A stretch of DNA of 64,000 bases, taken from Platerodrilus igneus. Taxonomy: Eukaryota; Arthropoda; Insecta; Coleoptera; Lycidae. The notes beneath the pieces were generated by a model. That model worked only from the letters and a program-made list of their open reading frames with translations, was not told the DNA's origin and did not search any database. Both the position numbers and the translations under genes were made by a program. Location of the stretch: the NCBI GenBank assembly GCA_036346225.1, contig JARFIW010001215.1, positions 3,172,501 to 3,236,500 on the forward strand. The letters are read 5' to 3'. Below are positions 13,830-24,701 of this stretch, one piece after another. Within the stretch, counting starts at the first letter, position 1. The number at the start of each line of letters is the position of its first letter.

Positions 13830-15152
13830 CTAAAATATGTGGTACTTTTCAAGTGGAGCTGAACATAAGATGTCATCCACATATTTTACAAGAAAAATCA
13901 TTTTAAAATTCAATTTAGGTATGACAGAGTTTAGCAAATGATCCATTATTATTTGGGCAATTATGGGTGATAATGGGGAACCCATGGGGTACCAAACTTT
14001 GTAAATAAAAACGTCTTTGAAAACAAAATAAGTGTTATTGAAAATTAGTGTAATAGATGCTAGAAACAATGATTTTGAAAGGGTGGTATGTGGTTTGATG
14101 TTATCCCATTTATTAGAAATTAAGTTCAATGCCATGTCTAAAGGTATATTAGTGAAGAGGGAGGAAACGTCCAATGAGAGTAAAATGTGATTTTCAGGTA
14201 ATTGAAATCGACGGAATTGTGCAACAAAAGTAAAAGTATCTTTTGTATTATACTCTTGAAGAGGAAAAGCGGTTTGAAGAATTTTTGCAATAAATACTGC
14301 TAATTGATACGTTGGAGTGTTAAGAGTGGAAATAATTGGTCGTAATGGACAACTATCTTTATGAATCTTTGGAAGGCCATAATATTTTCCGGGTACAGAA
14401 TTAGTTATTGTTAGCTCCTTTTTTTGAGAGACTGAAATCAGATGTTTAGAATGTAAAATTTTGATATGATCATTAACTTTTTTTTGTATCATGAAAGTAG
14501 GATCTTTATGAATTATTTGATAAATGTGATTATTATCAAGCAACTCTAAAGATTTTTTTATGTAGTCTTTTTTATTTAAAATTACAGTGACAGCTCCTTT
14601 ATCAGCCTTTGTAATAATAATGTCTGGATTTTCCTTGAGAAACTTCTTCACTTTTAAATACAAAATTGAATCTACATTGCAAATGTTTTTGTTTTTTGGA
14701 TTACTGATGTAATTAGTGATACAATTGGTAACTCTAGCTCGTAAGTTGTTTTTTTCTTGTTGCGAAAGTTCATCATTGTCCAAAATGTTTTCAACATGAC
14801 CCAACATTTTTCCCATATTAATGTCACTAATATTAGTCTTTAATATAAATTTTGGTCCTAGTGACAAAAAATTAAGGATATCGATAGGCACTAATTTATC
14901 ACTTAAGTTCACTATCCATTTATCGTTATTATAAAATAGTTTATTACATTGAGTATTTAGTTCTTTTAATGACTGAAATTTTTTAAACAAAATTTGTTTG
15001 TGTTTTTTTAATAGCTTTTTGAAAGAAATAAATTGTCTTTTGCTGAATTCGAAAAATATTTCTGAGGTTAAAGATGCTTGAAGGGAATCTTTTATAGATG
15101 TTAATCTTCTTGACCAAAAGTTAATTTTAGAATGTGTAATTTCAATTTCCAA
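13830..15152 (-). pseudogene. Penelope reverse transcriptase, copy A (5' part of ORF)
   Basis: An open frame of about 440 codons covering the N-terminal region and most of the RT domain. Visible RT signatures are LRPIISTLNTPTYQLA (roughly residue 275), SLDVSSLFTNIPLDMAL (about 330), a PMGSPLSPIIAQIIMDH block (about 395), and KYVDDIL with the catalytic Asp pair (about 425). The shown start is internal: copy B extends the same frame about 90 codons further upstream. The frame breaks just after YVDD, where copy A has one T fewer than copy B in GGTACTTTTC. The stretch before PMGSPLSP is also shifted relative to copy B, which reads GTPMGSPLSP. The RT would copy element RNA at a nick made by the endonuclease domain. 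This is either a damaged copy or one with assembly errors. Confidence 0.9.
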
Positions 15153-15906
15153 ATTTAAAAGAGTAATACTAGACCTGGTGATAAAATTGTTAACCCTGGT
15201 ATTGAAACGGTGGTTAGAATGTGTTAATAAATCTCTCCATCTGTTAGTTCTGTCGGTGATGTGACGAGGAAGAATTTTTTGTTGTCTACATTTAAGTAGA
15301 AAATGCCTCTTGTATGGAGTTTTGCGGTAATCTTAGTAATATTACTCCATTCTTTTAATGCTTTTACTGTAGGTGTTCCATAGTCAATATTAATACGTTG
15401 ATAAAATCCATCTTCGTAGTTTAAAATATAAGCTTCACTCTTAGTTAATGGACTGGTCTAATATTTTATGTTTTATAAATTAGTTTTATTGATGAAAAAT
15501 TGGGATGATGTAGTCCAAATCAAAATGCAATATTGTATTTAGCACAACATTTAATTAAGACCTTACGTTTCGGCAAAGGTTTTGCCTTTTCAAAGGTACT
15601 GCAAAAATTGACATACAGAATGACATTAGTGAAATATTAAAAATACTTACTTAAAAGTTGTTAATGCAGAAATACATATATATAGGTAAACACCACCAGA
15701 ATTGAAATGGTGAGGTCACAAATTAAAATAACAAAATGGAGCTCTCTCTAGGGTGTAAAAATCATTCTAGTAGAAGATTGTCATTAATACATATTATAAT
15801 GTCAAAAGACAAGTAATGACTGAAACAATTTTGAAAAGAATGCGTGAATCATATGTAGCCTATTAAGTTATAATAAAAAGCTAATTAGATGATATTCGGG
15901 TTGTTA

Positions 15907-16356
15907 TTAAATGTTTGGTAATTTCTTTGAAATCCTGTATAAATTTTCGTATATGGGATGCAAATTTTGTGTATCTTGTCTGAAGTTAATGGCATTAAGT
16001 TCACTGTATATATAGTAAGCCTCTAAGAAAAGTCTCATTTTATAATTAGTTTCAGAATCCAAGATAACTACTTCTTTATAATTTGGAGTGTGAAGGGTGT
16101 TACTAATGTGTTGAGACAAAGCACAGCTTCTTTTATGTAATTTTGCATCAGACCTGTGTTGAATAATACGATTCTTTAACCATTGGGTGGTGTTACCGAT
16201 ATAGGTTTTTTCACATGAACAAGTTATTTTATAAATAACATTACTTCTAAATAGTATGTTAGTTTTGTCTTTTAATTTTGTGAAAAAGTTTCTCATTGAT
16301 TTTTCATAAATATTTACTATTGAGAGATTTGGTTGACGTAAAATTCTTGCTAACAA
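15907..16356 (-). pseudogene. Penelope GIY-YIG endonuclease domain, copy B
   Basis: A 149-codon frame with the GIY-YIG signature in Penelope form: VIYKITCSCEKTYIGNTTQW, followed by NRIIQHRSD with the conserved Arg and His, and a C-terminal tail ending RISKKLPNI. In the family this domain nicks target DNA to prime reverse transcription. Intact over the domain but separated from the RT by a frameshift. Confidence 0.88.
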
Positions 16357-17113
16357 AGGAGTTAAAGTTTGTATAAAGGTAATTTTTATAAATCAAAGTG
16401 TTAGGTTTGGGTTCAATATTGCCAAAACGTATGTTGGTGTAAACTAATTTTTTAACCAGTTGTTTGGGGTAACCATTATTGCAAAGGGTCATTTCTAAAA
16501 TTTGTAGGTTTTTCTTTATAAACTGTGGTTCTGCGATCATCTGTATCCTGTGTTTTAGAGCAAGTGCAGTATTAATCTTATGGCCAAAAGAATGATAGGA
16601 GAAATAATTTATGTACCTTCCAGAGTTCGTGGGTTTTTTATAACAATCAAATAACAGTTTATTTGCTGAATCTCGAATGACTAGGGTGTCTAGAAATGGA
16701 ATTTTACTTTCAACTTCCAGTACATGTGTAAACTTCAGATGTTGATTGAAGGTATTGAAACAATCTAAAATATGTGGTACTTTTTCAAGTGGAGCTGAAC
16801 ATAAGATGTCATCCACATATTTTACAAGAAAAATCATTTTAAAATTCAATTTAGGTATGACAGAGTTTAGCAAATGATCCATTATTATTTGGGCAATTAT
16901 GGGTGATAATGGGGAACCCATGGGGGTACCAAACTTTTGTAAATAAAAAACGTCTTTGAAAACAAAATAAGTGTTATTGAAAATTAGTGTAATAGATGCT
17001 AGAAACAATGATTTTGAAAGGGTGGTATGTGGTTTGATGTTATCCCATTTATTAGAAATTAAGTTCAATGCCATGTCTAAAGGTATATTAGTGAAGAGGG
17101 AGGAAACGTCCAA
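16304..17113 (-). pseudogene. Penelope RT palm and linker, copy B
   Basis: The best-preserved palm region of the family: DVSSLFTNIPLDMAL, FGTPMGSPLSPIIAQ, and KYVDDILCSAP with the catalytic YVDD, then FLDTLVIRD and the KKPTNSGRYINY block typical of Penelope RTs, then the linker to TKSLNSKYL. The frame overlaps the next fragment by about 50 bases, consistent with a single indel separating RT and endonuclease. Confidence 0.9.
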
Positions 17114-17530
17114 TGAGAGTAAAATGTGATTTTCAGGTAATTGAAATCGACGGAATTGTGCAACAAAAGTAAAAGTATCTTTTGTATTATACTCTTGAAG
17201 AGGAAAAGCGGTTTGAAGAATTTTGCAATAAATACTGCTAATTGATACGTTGGAGTGTTAAGAGTGGAAATAATTGGTCGTAATGGACAACTATCTTTAT
17301 GAATCTTTGAAGGCCATAATATTTTCCGGGTACAGAATTAGTTATTGTTAGCTCCTTTTTGAGAGACTGAAATCAGATGTTTAGAATGTAAAATTTTGAT
17401 ATGATCATTAACTTTTTTGTATCATGAAAGTAGGATCTTTATGAATTATTTGATAAATGTGATTATTATCAAGCAACTCTAAAGATTTTTATGTAGTCTT
17501 TTATTTAAAATTACAGTGACAGCTCCTTTA

Positions 17531-17839
17531 TCAGCCTTTGTAATAATAATGTCTGGATTTTCCTTGAGAAACTTCTTCACTTTTAAATACAAAATTGAAT
17601 CTACATTGCAAATGTTTTTGTTTTTGGATTACTGATGTAATTAGTGATACAATTGGTAACTCTAGCTCGTAAGTTGTTTTTTCTTGTTGCGAAAGTTCAT
17701 CATTGTCCAAAATGTTTTCAACATGACCCAACATTTTTCCCATATTAATGTCACTAATATTAGTCTTTAATATAAATTTTGGTCCTAGTGACAAAAAATT
17801 AAGGATATCGATAGGCACTAATTTATCACTTAAGTTCAC
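17531..17839 (-). pseudogene. Penelope RT, upstream segment, copy B
   Basis: It corresponds to residues about 60-150 of the copy A frame (LSDKLVPIDILNFLSLGPKF). Two homopolymer changes at the QQEKNNLRARV and SNPKNKN segments throw the second half out of frame. The next 400 bases, up to 17114, encode the fingers part of the RT only if frames are switched. Confidence 0.75.
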
Positions 17840-17908
17840 TATCCATTTATCGTTATTATAAAATAGTTTATTACATTGAGTATTTAGTTCTTTTAATGAC
17901 TGAAATTT

Positions 17909-18337
17909 TTAAACAAAATTTGTTTGTGTTTTTAATAGCTTTTTGAAAGAAATAAATTGTCTTTTGCTGAATTCGAAAAATATTTCTGAGGTTAAAGATG
18001 CTTGAAGGGAATCTTTTATAGATGTTAATCTTCTTGACCAAAAGTTAATTTTAGAATGTGTAATTTCAATTTCCAAATTTAAAAGAGTAATACTAGACCT
18101 GGTGATAAAATTGTTAACCCTGGTATTGAAACGGTGGTTAGAATGTGTTAATAAATCTCTCCATCTGTTAGTTCTGTCGGTGATGTGACGAGGAAGAATT
18201 TTTTGTTGTCTACATTTAAGTAGAAAAATGCCTCTTGTATGGAGTTTTGCGGTAATCTTAGTAATATTACTCCATTCTTTTAATGCTTTTACTGTAGGTG
18301 TTCCATAGTCAATATTAATACGTTGATAAAATCCCAT
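17909..18337 (-). pseudogene. Penelope protein N-terminal region, copy B
   Basis: The frame begins MGFYQRINIDYG and runs through the basic N-terminal region (RQQKILPRHITDRTNRW) into the segment that opens the copy A frame (LEIEITHSKINF). It ends where a T run in front of the LLKKHKQ segment is shorter than in copy A. This fragment shows where the protein really starts, upstream of the copy A frame. Confidence 0.8.
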
Positions 18338-18390
18338 CTTCGTAGTTTAAAAATATAAGCTTCACTCTTAGTTAATGGACTGGTCTAATA

Positions 18391-18530
18391 TTTTATGTTT
18401 TATAAATTAGTTTTATTGATGAAAAATTGGGATGATGTAGTCCAAATCAAAATGCAATATTGTATTTAGCACAACATTTAATTAAGACCTTACGTTTCGG
18501 CAAAGGTTTTGCCTTTTCAAAGGTACTGCA
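18391..18530 (-). mobile_element. Penelope pseudo-LTR fragment at the inversion junction
   Basis: The terminal 140 bases of a third unit in the same orientation as A and B. They stop at TACTGCA and are joined directly to an oppositely oriented copy whose first base lies inside the coding region (CTTGCTCTAAAACACAGG). Penelope insertions often carry such an inverted, truncated 5' partner. Confidence 0.85.
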
Positions 18531-19670
18531 CTTGCTCTAAAACACAGGATACAGATGATCGCAGAACCACAGTTTATAAAGAAAAACCTACAAATTTTAG
18601 AAATGACCCTTTGCAATAATGGTAACCCCAAACAACTGGTTAAAAATTAGTTTACACCAACATACGTTTTGGCAATATTGAACCCAAACCTAACACTTTG
18701 ATTTATAAAAATTACCTTTTATACAAACTTTAACTCCTTTGTTAGCAAGAATTTTACGTCAACCAAATCTCTCAATAGTAAATATTTATGAAAAATCAAT
18801 GAGAAACTTTTCACAAAATTAAAAGACAAAACTAACATACTATTTAGAAGTAATGTTATTTATAAAATAACTTGTTCATGTGAAAAACCTATATCGGTAA
18901 CACCACCCAATGGTTAAAGAATCGTATTATTCAACACAGGTCTGATGCAAAATTACATAAAAGAAGCTGTGTTTTGTCTCAACACATTAGTAACACCCTT
19001 CACACTCCAAATTATAAAGAAGTAGTTATCTTGGATTCTGAAACTAATTATAAAATGAGACTTTTCTTAGAGGCTTACTATATATACAGTGAACTTAATG
19101 CCATTAACTTCAGACAAGATACACAAAATTTGCATCCCATATACGAAAATTTATACAGGATTTCAAAGAAATTACCAAACATTTAATAACAACTGAATAT
19201 CATCTAATTAGCTTTTTATTATAACTTAATAGGCTACATATGATTCACGCATTCTTTTCAAAATTGTTTCAGTCATTACTTGTCTTTTGACATTATAATA
19301 TGTATTAATGACAATCTTCTACTAGAATGATTTTTACACCCTAGAGAGTGCTCCATTTTGTTATTTTAATTTGTGACCTCACCATTTCAATTTTGGTGGT
19401 GTTTAACACTATATAGCATTTCTGCATTAACAACTTTTAAGTAAGTATTTTTAATATTTCACTAATGTCATTCTGTATGTCAAGTTTTGCAGTACCTTTG
19501 TAAAGGCAAACCTTTGCCGAAACGTAAGGTCTTAATTAAATGTTGTGCTAAATACAATATTGCATTTTGATTTGGACTACATCATCCCAATTTTTCATCA
19601 ATAAAACTAATTTATAAAACATAAAATATTAGACCAGTCCATTAACTAAGAGTGAAGCTTATATTTTTAT
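18531..19670 (+). mobile_element. Penelope-like element 1, inverted truncated copy C
   Basis: A plus-strand copy that starts inside the linker of the coding region, keeps the GIY-YIG region and the 3' end, and is followed (about 19632-19670) by the first 40 bases of another unit before entering a (TA)n tract. The whole 12528-19670 block is therefore two tandem units, a pseudo-LTR piece and an inverted 5'-truncated partner. Confidence 0.9.
18974..19186 (+). pseudogene. Penelope GIY-YIG C-terminal fragment, copy C
   Basis: A 70-codon frame (SQHISNTLHTPNYKE ... RISKKLPNI) identical in protein to the same part of copies A and B. The YIG core lies upstream at 18860-18970 in a different frame because of the same short T run as in copy A. 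Confidence 0.8.
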
Positions 19671-19681
19671 ATACATATATA

Positions 19682-19684
<3 letters not shown>

Positions 19685-19717
<33 letters not shown>
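19685..19717. repeat. (TA)n microsatellite right of the Penelope cluster
   Basis: A pure TA tract a few bases after copy C, mirroring the TA tract at the left end of the cluster. Confidence 0.95.
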
Positions 19718-19722
<5 letters not shown>

Positions 19723-20098
19723 GCAAATAAGAAACGAATTTAACCGTCTTAATTATCCTGGAATATTTTAAGATAACGTTGAACAAACAACAACAAATTC
19801 TAATCAGGGTTGGTTATTGCTATCAATTATATTAGATTTATAGCTCAGGTGTGGATATAACTGGGATCGTTAGAAGTTCAAATTGCCAACGAGAAACAAA
19901 GAGGGTGTAAAAATGAGTACTAGTGAGATGAGGATAACACGTGTTAGGGTAATGAAATTATAACAAAAAGGTGACAATACAAACTGGAGTTGGTACAAAG
20001 CTAGGAAGAGGTGATGTTGAAGTATATGTTAGAGATAGATAGATGTTAACCTCGTTAACCAACGTGGCCTTTATTACCATGAAAGATTCGCAGAATTA
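19718..20098 (+). other. Possible remnant of the gypsy A 5' LTR
   Basis: 380 bases between the TA tract and the gypsy A primer-binding site. By position this should be the 3' end of the 5' LTR. I could not align it to the 3' LTR-like block at 23119-24701, so the assignment rests on context only. The block was presumably cut short by the Penelope and TA region. Confidence 0.35.
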
Positions 20099-20117
20099 TG
20101 GCGACCCAAACGTGAGG
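20099..20117 (+). promoter_or_regulatory. Primer-binding site of gypsy A
   Basis: TGGCGACCCAAACGTGAGG follows the presumed LTR end. It starts with the TGG that pairs with tRNA CCA and resembles a tRNA-Lys-type site (TGGCGCCCAACGTGGGG) with small changes. The same site occurs in gypsy B and C. Confidence 0.7.
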
Positions 20118-20344
20118 GACTCAAATTCTGATAATTAAAAATTATTTCAGGAAATTGACGACCTGGAGATTAGGGGTTAATTGTGTTGAAGTTTTTGTGG
20201 GTGCTTTTGTTTGTGTGTATTTGTTGTATATGTGAATTTGAGTTTTGTTTTTGCACGTATGTTGAGAAAAGAGTGGTTGAGGAGTCAAGGGAAGTTGAGA
20301 TTGGAAGTAGTGATAGTGCTTTATTTGATAAGCCGGAAATAGAC

Positions 20345-21673
20345 ATGGAGGCGGCAGGAGATAGTATGGATCAGTCAAAAACGGAGTCAGGAGATCAAAG
20401 GAGTGAAATGATTATGAGAATGCTAAAAAGAATGAGTCCGGAATCGAACAGGAAGTTTGAGCAAATGAGTGAGGAGTCGAACAGGAAATTAGAAAGAATG
20501 ACTGAAACTTTAGGCGAAACAATAGAGAAAGTCGACCAAGGAATACAGTGATTTTAAAAATGGTTTGACGATAGAATTGGAGGAAGTCGAAATGCGAGTG
20601 AGTTGAACGGAATAAAAGAAATATAGTAGGGATCAAACATGAAATAGGGCAAATAAAAACGGAAGTGAAAGTTTTTTGTGAGGAAGAAATCAACAATAAA
20701 ATCACAGAAGTAAATGATTCATGTAGGAATCGGTTGGGGAAGTTTGAATGGGAAATACGTCGAATCAAACTAAATGCGAACGCTTTAACGGGTGATGGAC
20801 CGCGATTTTATACAAATAATTTGTCTTTAGATCGGCACATGAAATTTTATGGGAATAATCGGGTAGACCCGCAAATTTTTTATCAATACTGTGCTAGCTT
20901 TGGTACATAATTTATATGATGAGCAGGCGAAATTGCATGTGGTAAAGGCTTTGCTTAAACACAATGCAGAAGCATGGTACAATCTGGTTGGACAAGACAT
21001 CGAGTCATATTTAGACTTCGGAGAAAAACTTTTGAAACATAATTGGGGAAACCATAAACAAAACCAAGTGCGGAATGATTTGATTACAAGGAAATATAAG
21101 AAGGAATTCGCAGGATCTTGGGAGCAGTATGCTATAAGAAAATTTAGCATAGCCAAGCAATTAAGTCCGCCATTGATAGATAGGCAAATTATTAATTATC
21201 TTTTTAGACATTTTGAAATAGAGGTTAGACAGCACGTAGCGCTCCAGAACATTACTGAACTGGAGACATTTTTAGAATATTTACAGAAGTACGATGACGT
21301 GAGTACTGGGAGACCTAGAGAATATAGGAACAGAAATGTAAGTCAGGTTCGATTTGAGAATAGGGGGGATAATTTTTATAATAGAAGAAGGATGAATTTC
21401 AATAGACCGCAGTGGAGAAATAACTGGAAGCCCAGAGGAAATTACCATCGAAGTAACAGCGGTACGAGGAGTACAATTCAGGGTCCGAGTGTGCTACGTC
21501 AAAATAGCTCACCAGAAATATCTAGAGCGCAACCGAGTACCGACACCAGGAATAATGAAATTAGGGGTAGATCTGAAGGTAATAGAACGTATGCCGAGGT
21601 AGTAGAGGGACGAACAGGATCGAATGGGGAAACGCATGGGACACAGGATTTTTATTATAAGACAAGTCACTAG
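20345..21673 (+). pseudogene. gag: Gag of gypsy A (frameshifted)
   Basis: The start at 20345 (MEAAGDSMDQSKTESG) is chosen by alignment with copy C. Three fragments: a coiled-coil-like N-terminal part to 20551, a middle part 20665-20910, and 20891-21673. The last carries the retrotransposon gag core (NLYDEQAKLHVVKALLKHNA, AWYNLVGQ) and an Arg/Asn-rich tail (NRRRMNFNRPQWRNNWKPRG). No CCHC zinc knuckle is visible, so RNA packaging may rely on the basic tail. At least two frameshifts separate the parts. Confidence 0.85.
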
Positions 21674-21689
21674 AATTAGCAGTATGTAA

Positions 21690-22153
21690 GTATGAACATC
21701 CACGGGAATTTATGACGATTGAGGAGGAAGTTGAGACAGAAATAAATGAGAAAGTTTGTTTATCGATTGTAGACGTAAAAATTTTAAACTATAAGGTAAG
21801 ATCGTAGCCCGATTCAGGATCAGAGGCGAGTTTAGTGTCCGAAGATTTTGTAAAAGATATTAGAGAAAGAAATTTGTGATAGGATTGTGCCAATTAAGAG
21901 GAGTCATTTAGTAGTTCCGAATAAAAAGTTTGCTGTAGTCAATAACGTTGTTGTGTTAAAGGTCGAGATAGGTTCTTTAAGCAGTGAACAGATATTTGCG
22001 ATTGTTCCTGGACTAAAATTTAAAAGTATCTTGGGGATGGATTGCATGATGAAGTTAGGTTTGATTATAGATATGGAGAAGCGATTAATAAAAGTTAGGG
22101 ATATGGAATTGTTCTGGAAGGATAGTTATGATGTCACAGAAGATGACGTGTGA
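21690..22153 (+). pseudogene. Retropepsin-like protease of gypsy A
   Basis: The catalytic loop PDSGSEASLVSEDF is visible near 21810, after an in-frame stop. The frame then breaks and resumes at 21887 with MPIKRSHLVVPNKKFAVV and the family motif KSILGMDCMMKLGLIID. The enzyme would cut Gag-Pol. Unlike copies C and D, this copy keeps the active-site Asp. Confidence 0.8.
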
Positions 22154-22329
22154 ATTTGATAGAGATAGATGAGAGGAGAGTAAATGAGTTCGATACTATT
22201 AGATGTCCAGAGAAAAAATTAGATGAAGTTAAGACACTGTTAAAGAAACATTCTGAATTAGTGGGTGTAGAGGCGAACACAGCGCTAGGGTATGATCATG
22301 TTTTAGAGGTAGACAATTGAGAACCATTT

Positions 22330-22910
22330 AATTCAAAAATATGCCCGATACCAGCAGCATATAGGGAGCAAGTAAATAGCGAGTTAGCAAAAATGTTGGA
22401 GGATGGCATAATTGAATATTCAAATACGCATTTTCTAATCCCTTTAGTGGTGGTCAAGGAGAAAGATAATAGCATTCGTTTGTGTTTAGACGCAAGACAG
22501 AATTAATCAAAGAACTAAACCGCAATTTCATTGTCCACCATCTATCGACACACTTTTAACTGGGTTGAGTGGTAAACTAATATTCAGTAAGCTTGATTTG
22601 AGCAATTTTTTCTGGTTGATTTCGCGACATAAAAATTCTAGAAGGTACACAGGATTTTCAGTTGAAGGAAAAAGTTATAATTTTAAGGTAGTACCGTATG
22701 GTTTGTCTACGTCTTGTGCTGCATTAATTAAGGCCAGTCAGGTGAGGTTAGGGGCGCATGAACGAGTTTTAAGTCAGTACGTCGAAGATATTTTCCGTGA
22801 AACAGTTAGTATAATAGTCATTGAGGTAAGAGAAGAGTTGAAGGTCCATATATAAAGTACGTACGAAGGATGACTGTACGTATAAAGAAGAGGGTACGAT
22901 TCAAGTAGAT
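22330..22910 (+). pseudogene. pol: Truncated reverse transcriptase and pol tail of gypsy A
   Basis: Ty3/gypsy RT motifs appear in order: ELAKMLEDGIIEYSNTHF, SIRLCLDAR, KLIFSKLDLSNFFWLI, YNFKVVPYGLSTS, and SQYVEDIF where YVDD/YLDD is expected (GAA instead of an Asp codon). After about 10 more residues the sequence turns into VRRMTVRIKKRVRFK, which matches the end of copy C's pol (VRRKTWRIKKKVRFK). RT thumb, RNase H and integrase are therefore deleted. Several frameshifts and stops lie around 22310 and 22505. Confidence 0.82.
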
Positions 22911-23118
22911 ATAGGTGTAAATAGATAGTAGTAGGTAAATAATAGTTGGTAATAATAGGTGTTAATAATAGGTCTAAATAATAATGGTAAGGAATAATAA
23001 ATAGTTGTACATAAAAATATAAATAGTCAAGTAGCAAACGATTAAATTTAGGGTATATTTGAATTCAAGAAAAAATTCAAAATTAAATTTTTGTTTGTAT
23101 TCAAATAGGGGGAATATT

Positions 23119-23505
23119 CTGTGATATTTGGGTTTTTAAAACAGCATTTGTATTCAATTTGGTAATTATTTCAGGATTCTGTACATAAAATACAAATAAC
23201 AAGGTGAAACGCTTTATTGAAGAGTGAAAATCAATAATTGTACTAAATAATTTCAGTCAGCTAAAAGTCAATTAGTATCATTAGCATGTTGAGAGTGTAA
23301 ACTTAAGTTTTTGGAGACAATCGGTGTCGGTTGGGAGTGATATTCACAGAAATGTATACTTTAGCTTGTGTTGTGAGACAATATTTCTAAGATTTTGTTG
23401 GCCGTTGGAGTTGTTGTTTCTAGAATTTGTAGAAAAATCTAACCGTTGAGATTTTAAAAATTGAATGTTTGTATTGACGGTGTTTACAAGCTTTAGAGGG
23501 GCAAA

Positions 23506-23548
<43 letters not shown>

Positions 23549-24701
23549 CCAAACGAATGGTGGTGGAGCTCTCGCTCTCTCTCGAAGCTTTCAACTAGTG
23601 TACGTCTCTTTAGAGTTACACTGGTAGTTACAACCAGCTAACGGCGCCAAGTATTAAAGTTCTGTAAGTAAAATTGTTACATTTTCATTCTTTACGAAGT
23701 GTTTTTTGTATACAATTGCGAATGGAGTAAGAGATAGGGTTTTGTCGTACTGGTTGATTACCTACACATTATAGAAGAGATTTGGGAGTTAGAATGCAGA
23801 TTGAGTTAGAAAATGAGATAACCCTTTGCTGATATGGTGCAGTTAGCAATCGTTGTAATTGCAATCTATATTGGATGTTCCTGTAGGCAGCAGTCGTTGA
23901 TGGTACGGTGTCAGTCCTGGGGGCAGTAATAAAATCCAGATAACTGTTGTTTTGTTTGCATATGTGTATAAACAGGTATTTTGTGCTTTCTGGGTGCACT
24001 GTTATGATCTAAAAAAATAAACTTGGGAAGTATTATGAATTGAACTTTTCCTGTTGCATTATTGCACTTAATTTTTGTGTAGAAATTTAGGTTTAAAAAA
24101 TAATTGATGATATTAATAATTTTTGGTATGTACAAGGTAAAAGGTACTTTTGGGAATTAACGTGCTATATTTGCACGAGGTTTAAGGATTATTATGAGCT
24201 CGTACTAAACTGGAGGTTAAGTAAAGACCTTGAGAAAGTCCTGCTACTTTTGTTTTGTAGATAATAAAATTATAAATATTTATTTGTGTAATTATGGATT
24301 TCAAAATGTATTGTGGAATGTGTTATTTTAACAAAGAAAATGTACATTATGTATAATTAATAAGTGAACAAAGAGTTTTATGTTGTTCTGGGAGTGTCTT
24401 TGTCTATGAATATGTTAACAAACATAGGAGTTTTTACTGTAGCAGAATTTTTTTTGTAGTTAGTTTTGTTTTTCAGAAAAGCAGCTGAGCAGCCGTGGCA
24501 TACTTCGTTGCGAAGCAGAGTTATTGTAAGTTTTTGTAGGTATTCAAGCAGCGTCGAAGGTTTGTAGGATTTTTGTATTTATAATAGACAGCAACTTTCG
24601 CAGCAAAAAGCGCCCGAAGGTGGTGCTTTTTGTATAGGCAGCTTTCGCAGCAAAATGGAATTAGAGGGCAAATAAGTCCAGGTTTTTTAAATTTTTTCAA
24701 C
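23119..24701 (+). repeat. Gypsy A 3' LTR
   Basis: It begins TGTGATATTTGGG after a purine run and ends where block E begins. Inside are a TATA-type tract (23509-23549), a splice-donor-like TCTGTAAGTA (23660-23670), TTATTATGAGCTC (24189-24201), and a GCTGAGCAGCCGTGGC module (about 24483-24499) followed by TTATTGTAAG (24521-24530). The same order recurs in blocks E, F, H and C/D. There is no 5' partner to define its ends. Confidence 0.65.
23509..23549 (+). promoter_or_regulatory. (TA)n tract serving as a possible TATA box
   Basis: A TA tract ending TATATAAAGCCC, about 390 bases into the LTR. The next 40 bases (GCTCTCGCTCTCTCTCG) look like a transcript start region. Promoter use is inferred from position. 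Confidence 0.45.

Larger units (their letters stand above)
12528..15463 (-). mobile_element. Penelope-like element 1, copy A
   Basis: A full unit read on the minus strand, 5' end at 15463 and 3' end at 12528. The same terminal string (TTTTATGTTTTATAAATTAG) recurs at 15464 and 18391, so copies A and B are head-to-tail tandem units of about 2.93 kb, the usual Penelope arrangement with pseudo-LTRs. It encodes one protein with reverse transcriptase followed by a GIY-YIG endonuclease, broken here into several frames. Copy B differs mainly in homopolymer lengths. The 3' region carries a degenerate hammerhead-like motif. Confidence 0.93.
15464..18390 (-). mobile_element. Penelope-like element 1, copy B
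   Basis: The tandem partner of copy A, 2.93 kb, 5' end at 18390. It begins (minus strand) just after the end of a further pseudo-LTR piece at 18391-18530. The coding frame is split by several one- or two-base differences in T or A runs relative to copy A, for example CTCCTTTTTGAG here against two more T in A. Confidence 0.93.
20099..24701 (+). mobile_element. Ty3/gypsy element copy A, decayed
   Basis: Order on the plus strand: primer site, gag, protease, partial reverse transcriptase, pol tail, a short ATAGGTGT-like repeat stretch, purine run GGGGGAATATTC, then a 3' LTR starting TGTGATATTTGGG. Gag and protease are close to those of copies C and D, so these are one family. RNase H and integrase are absent: the RT fragment runs directly into the C-terminal pol tail. 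Confidence 0.88.
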
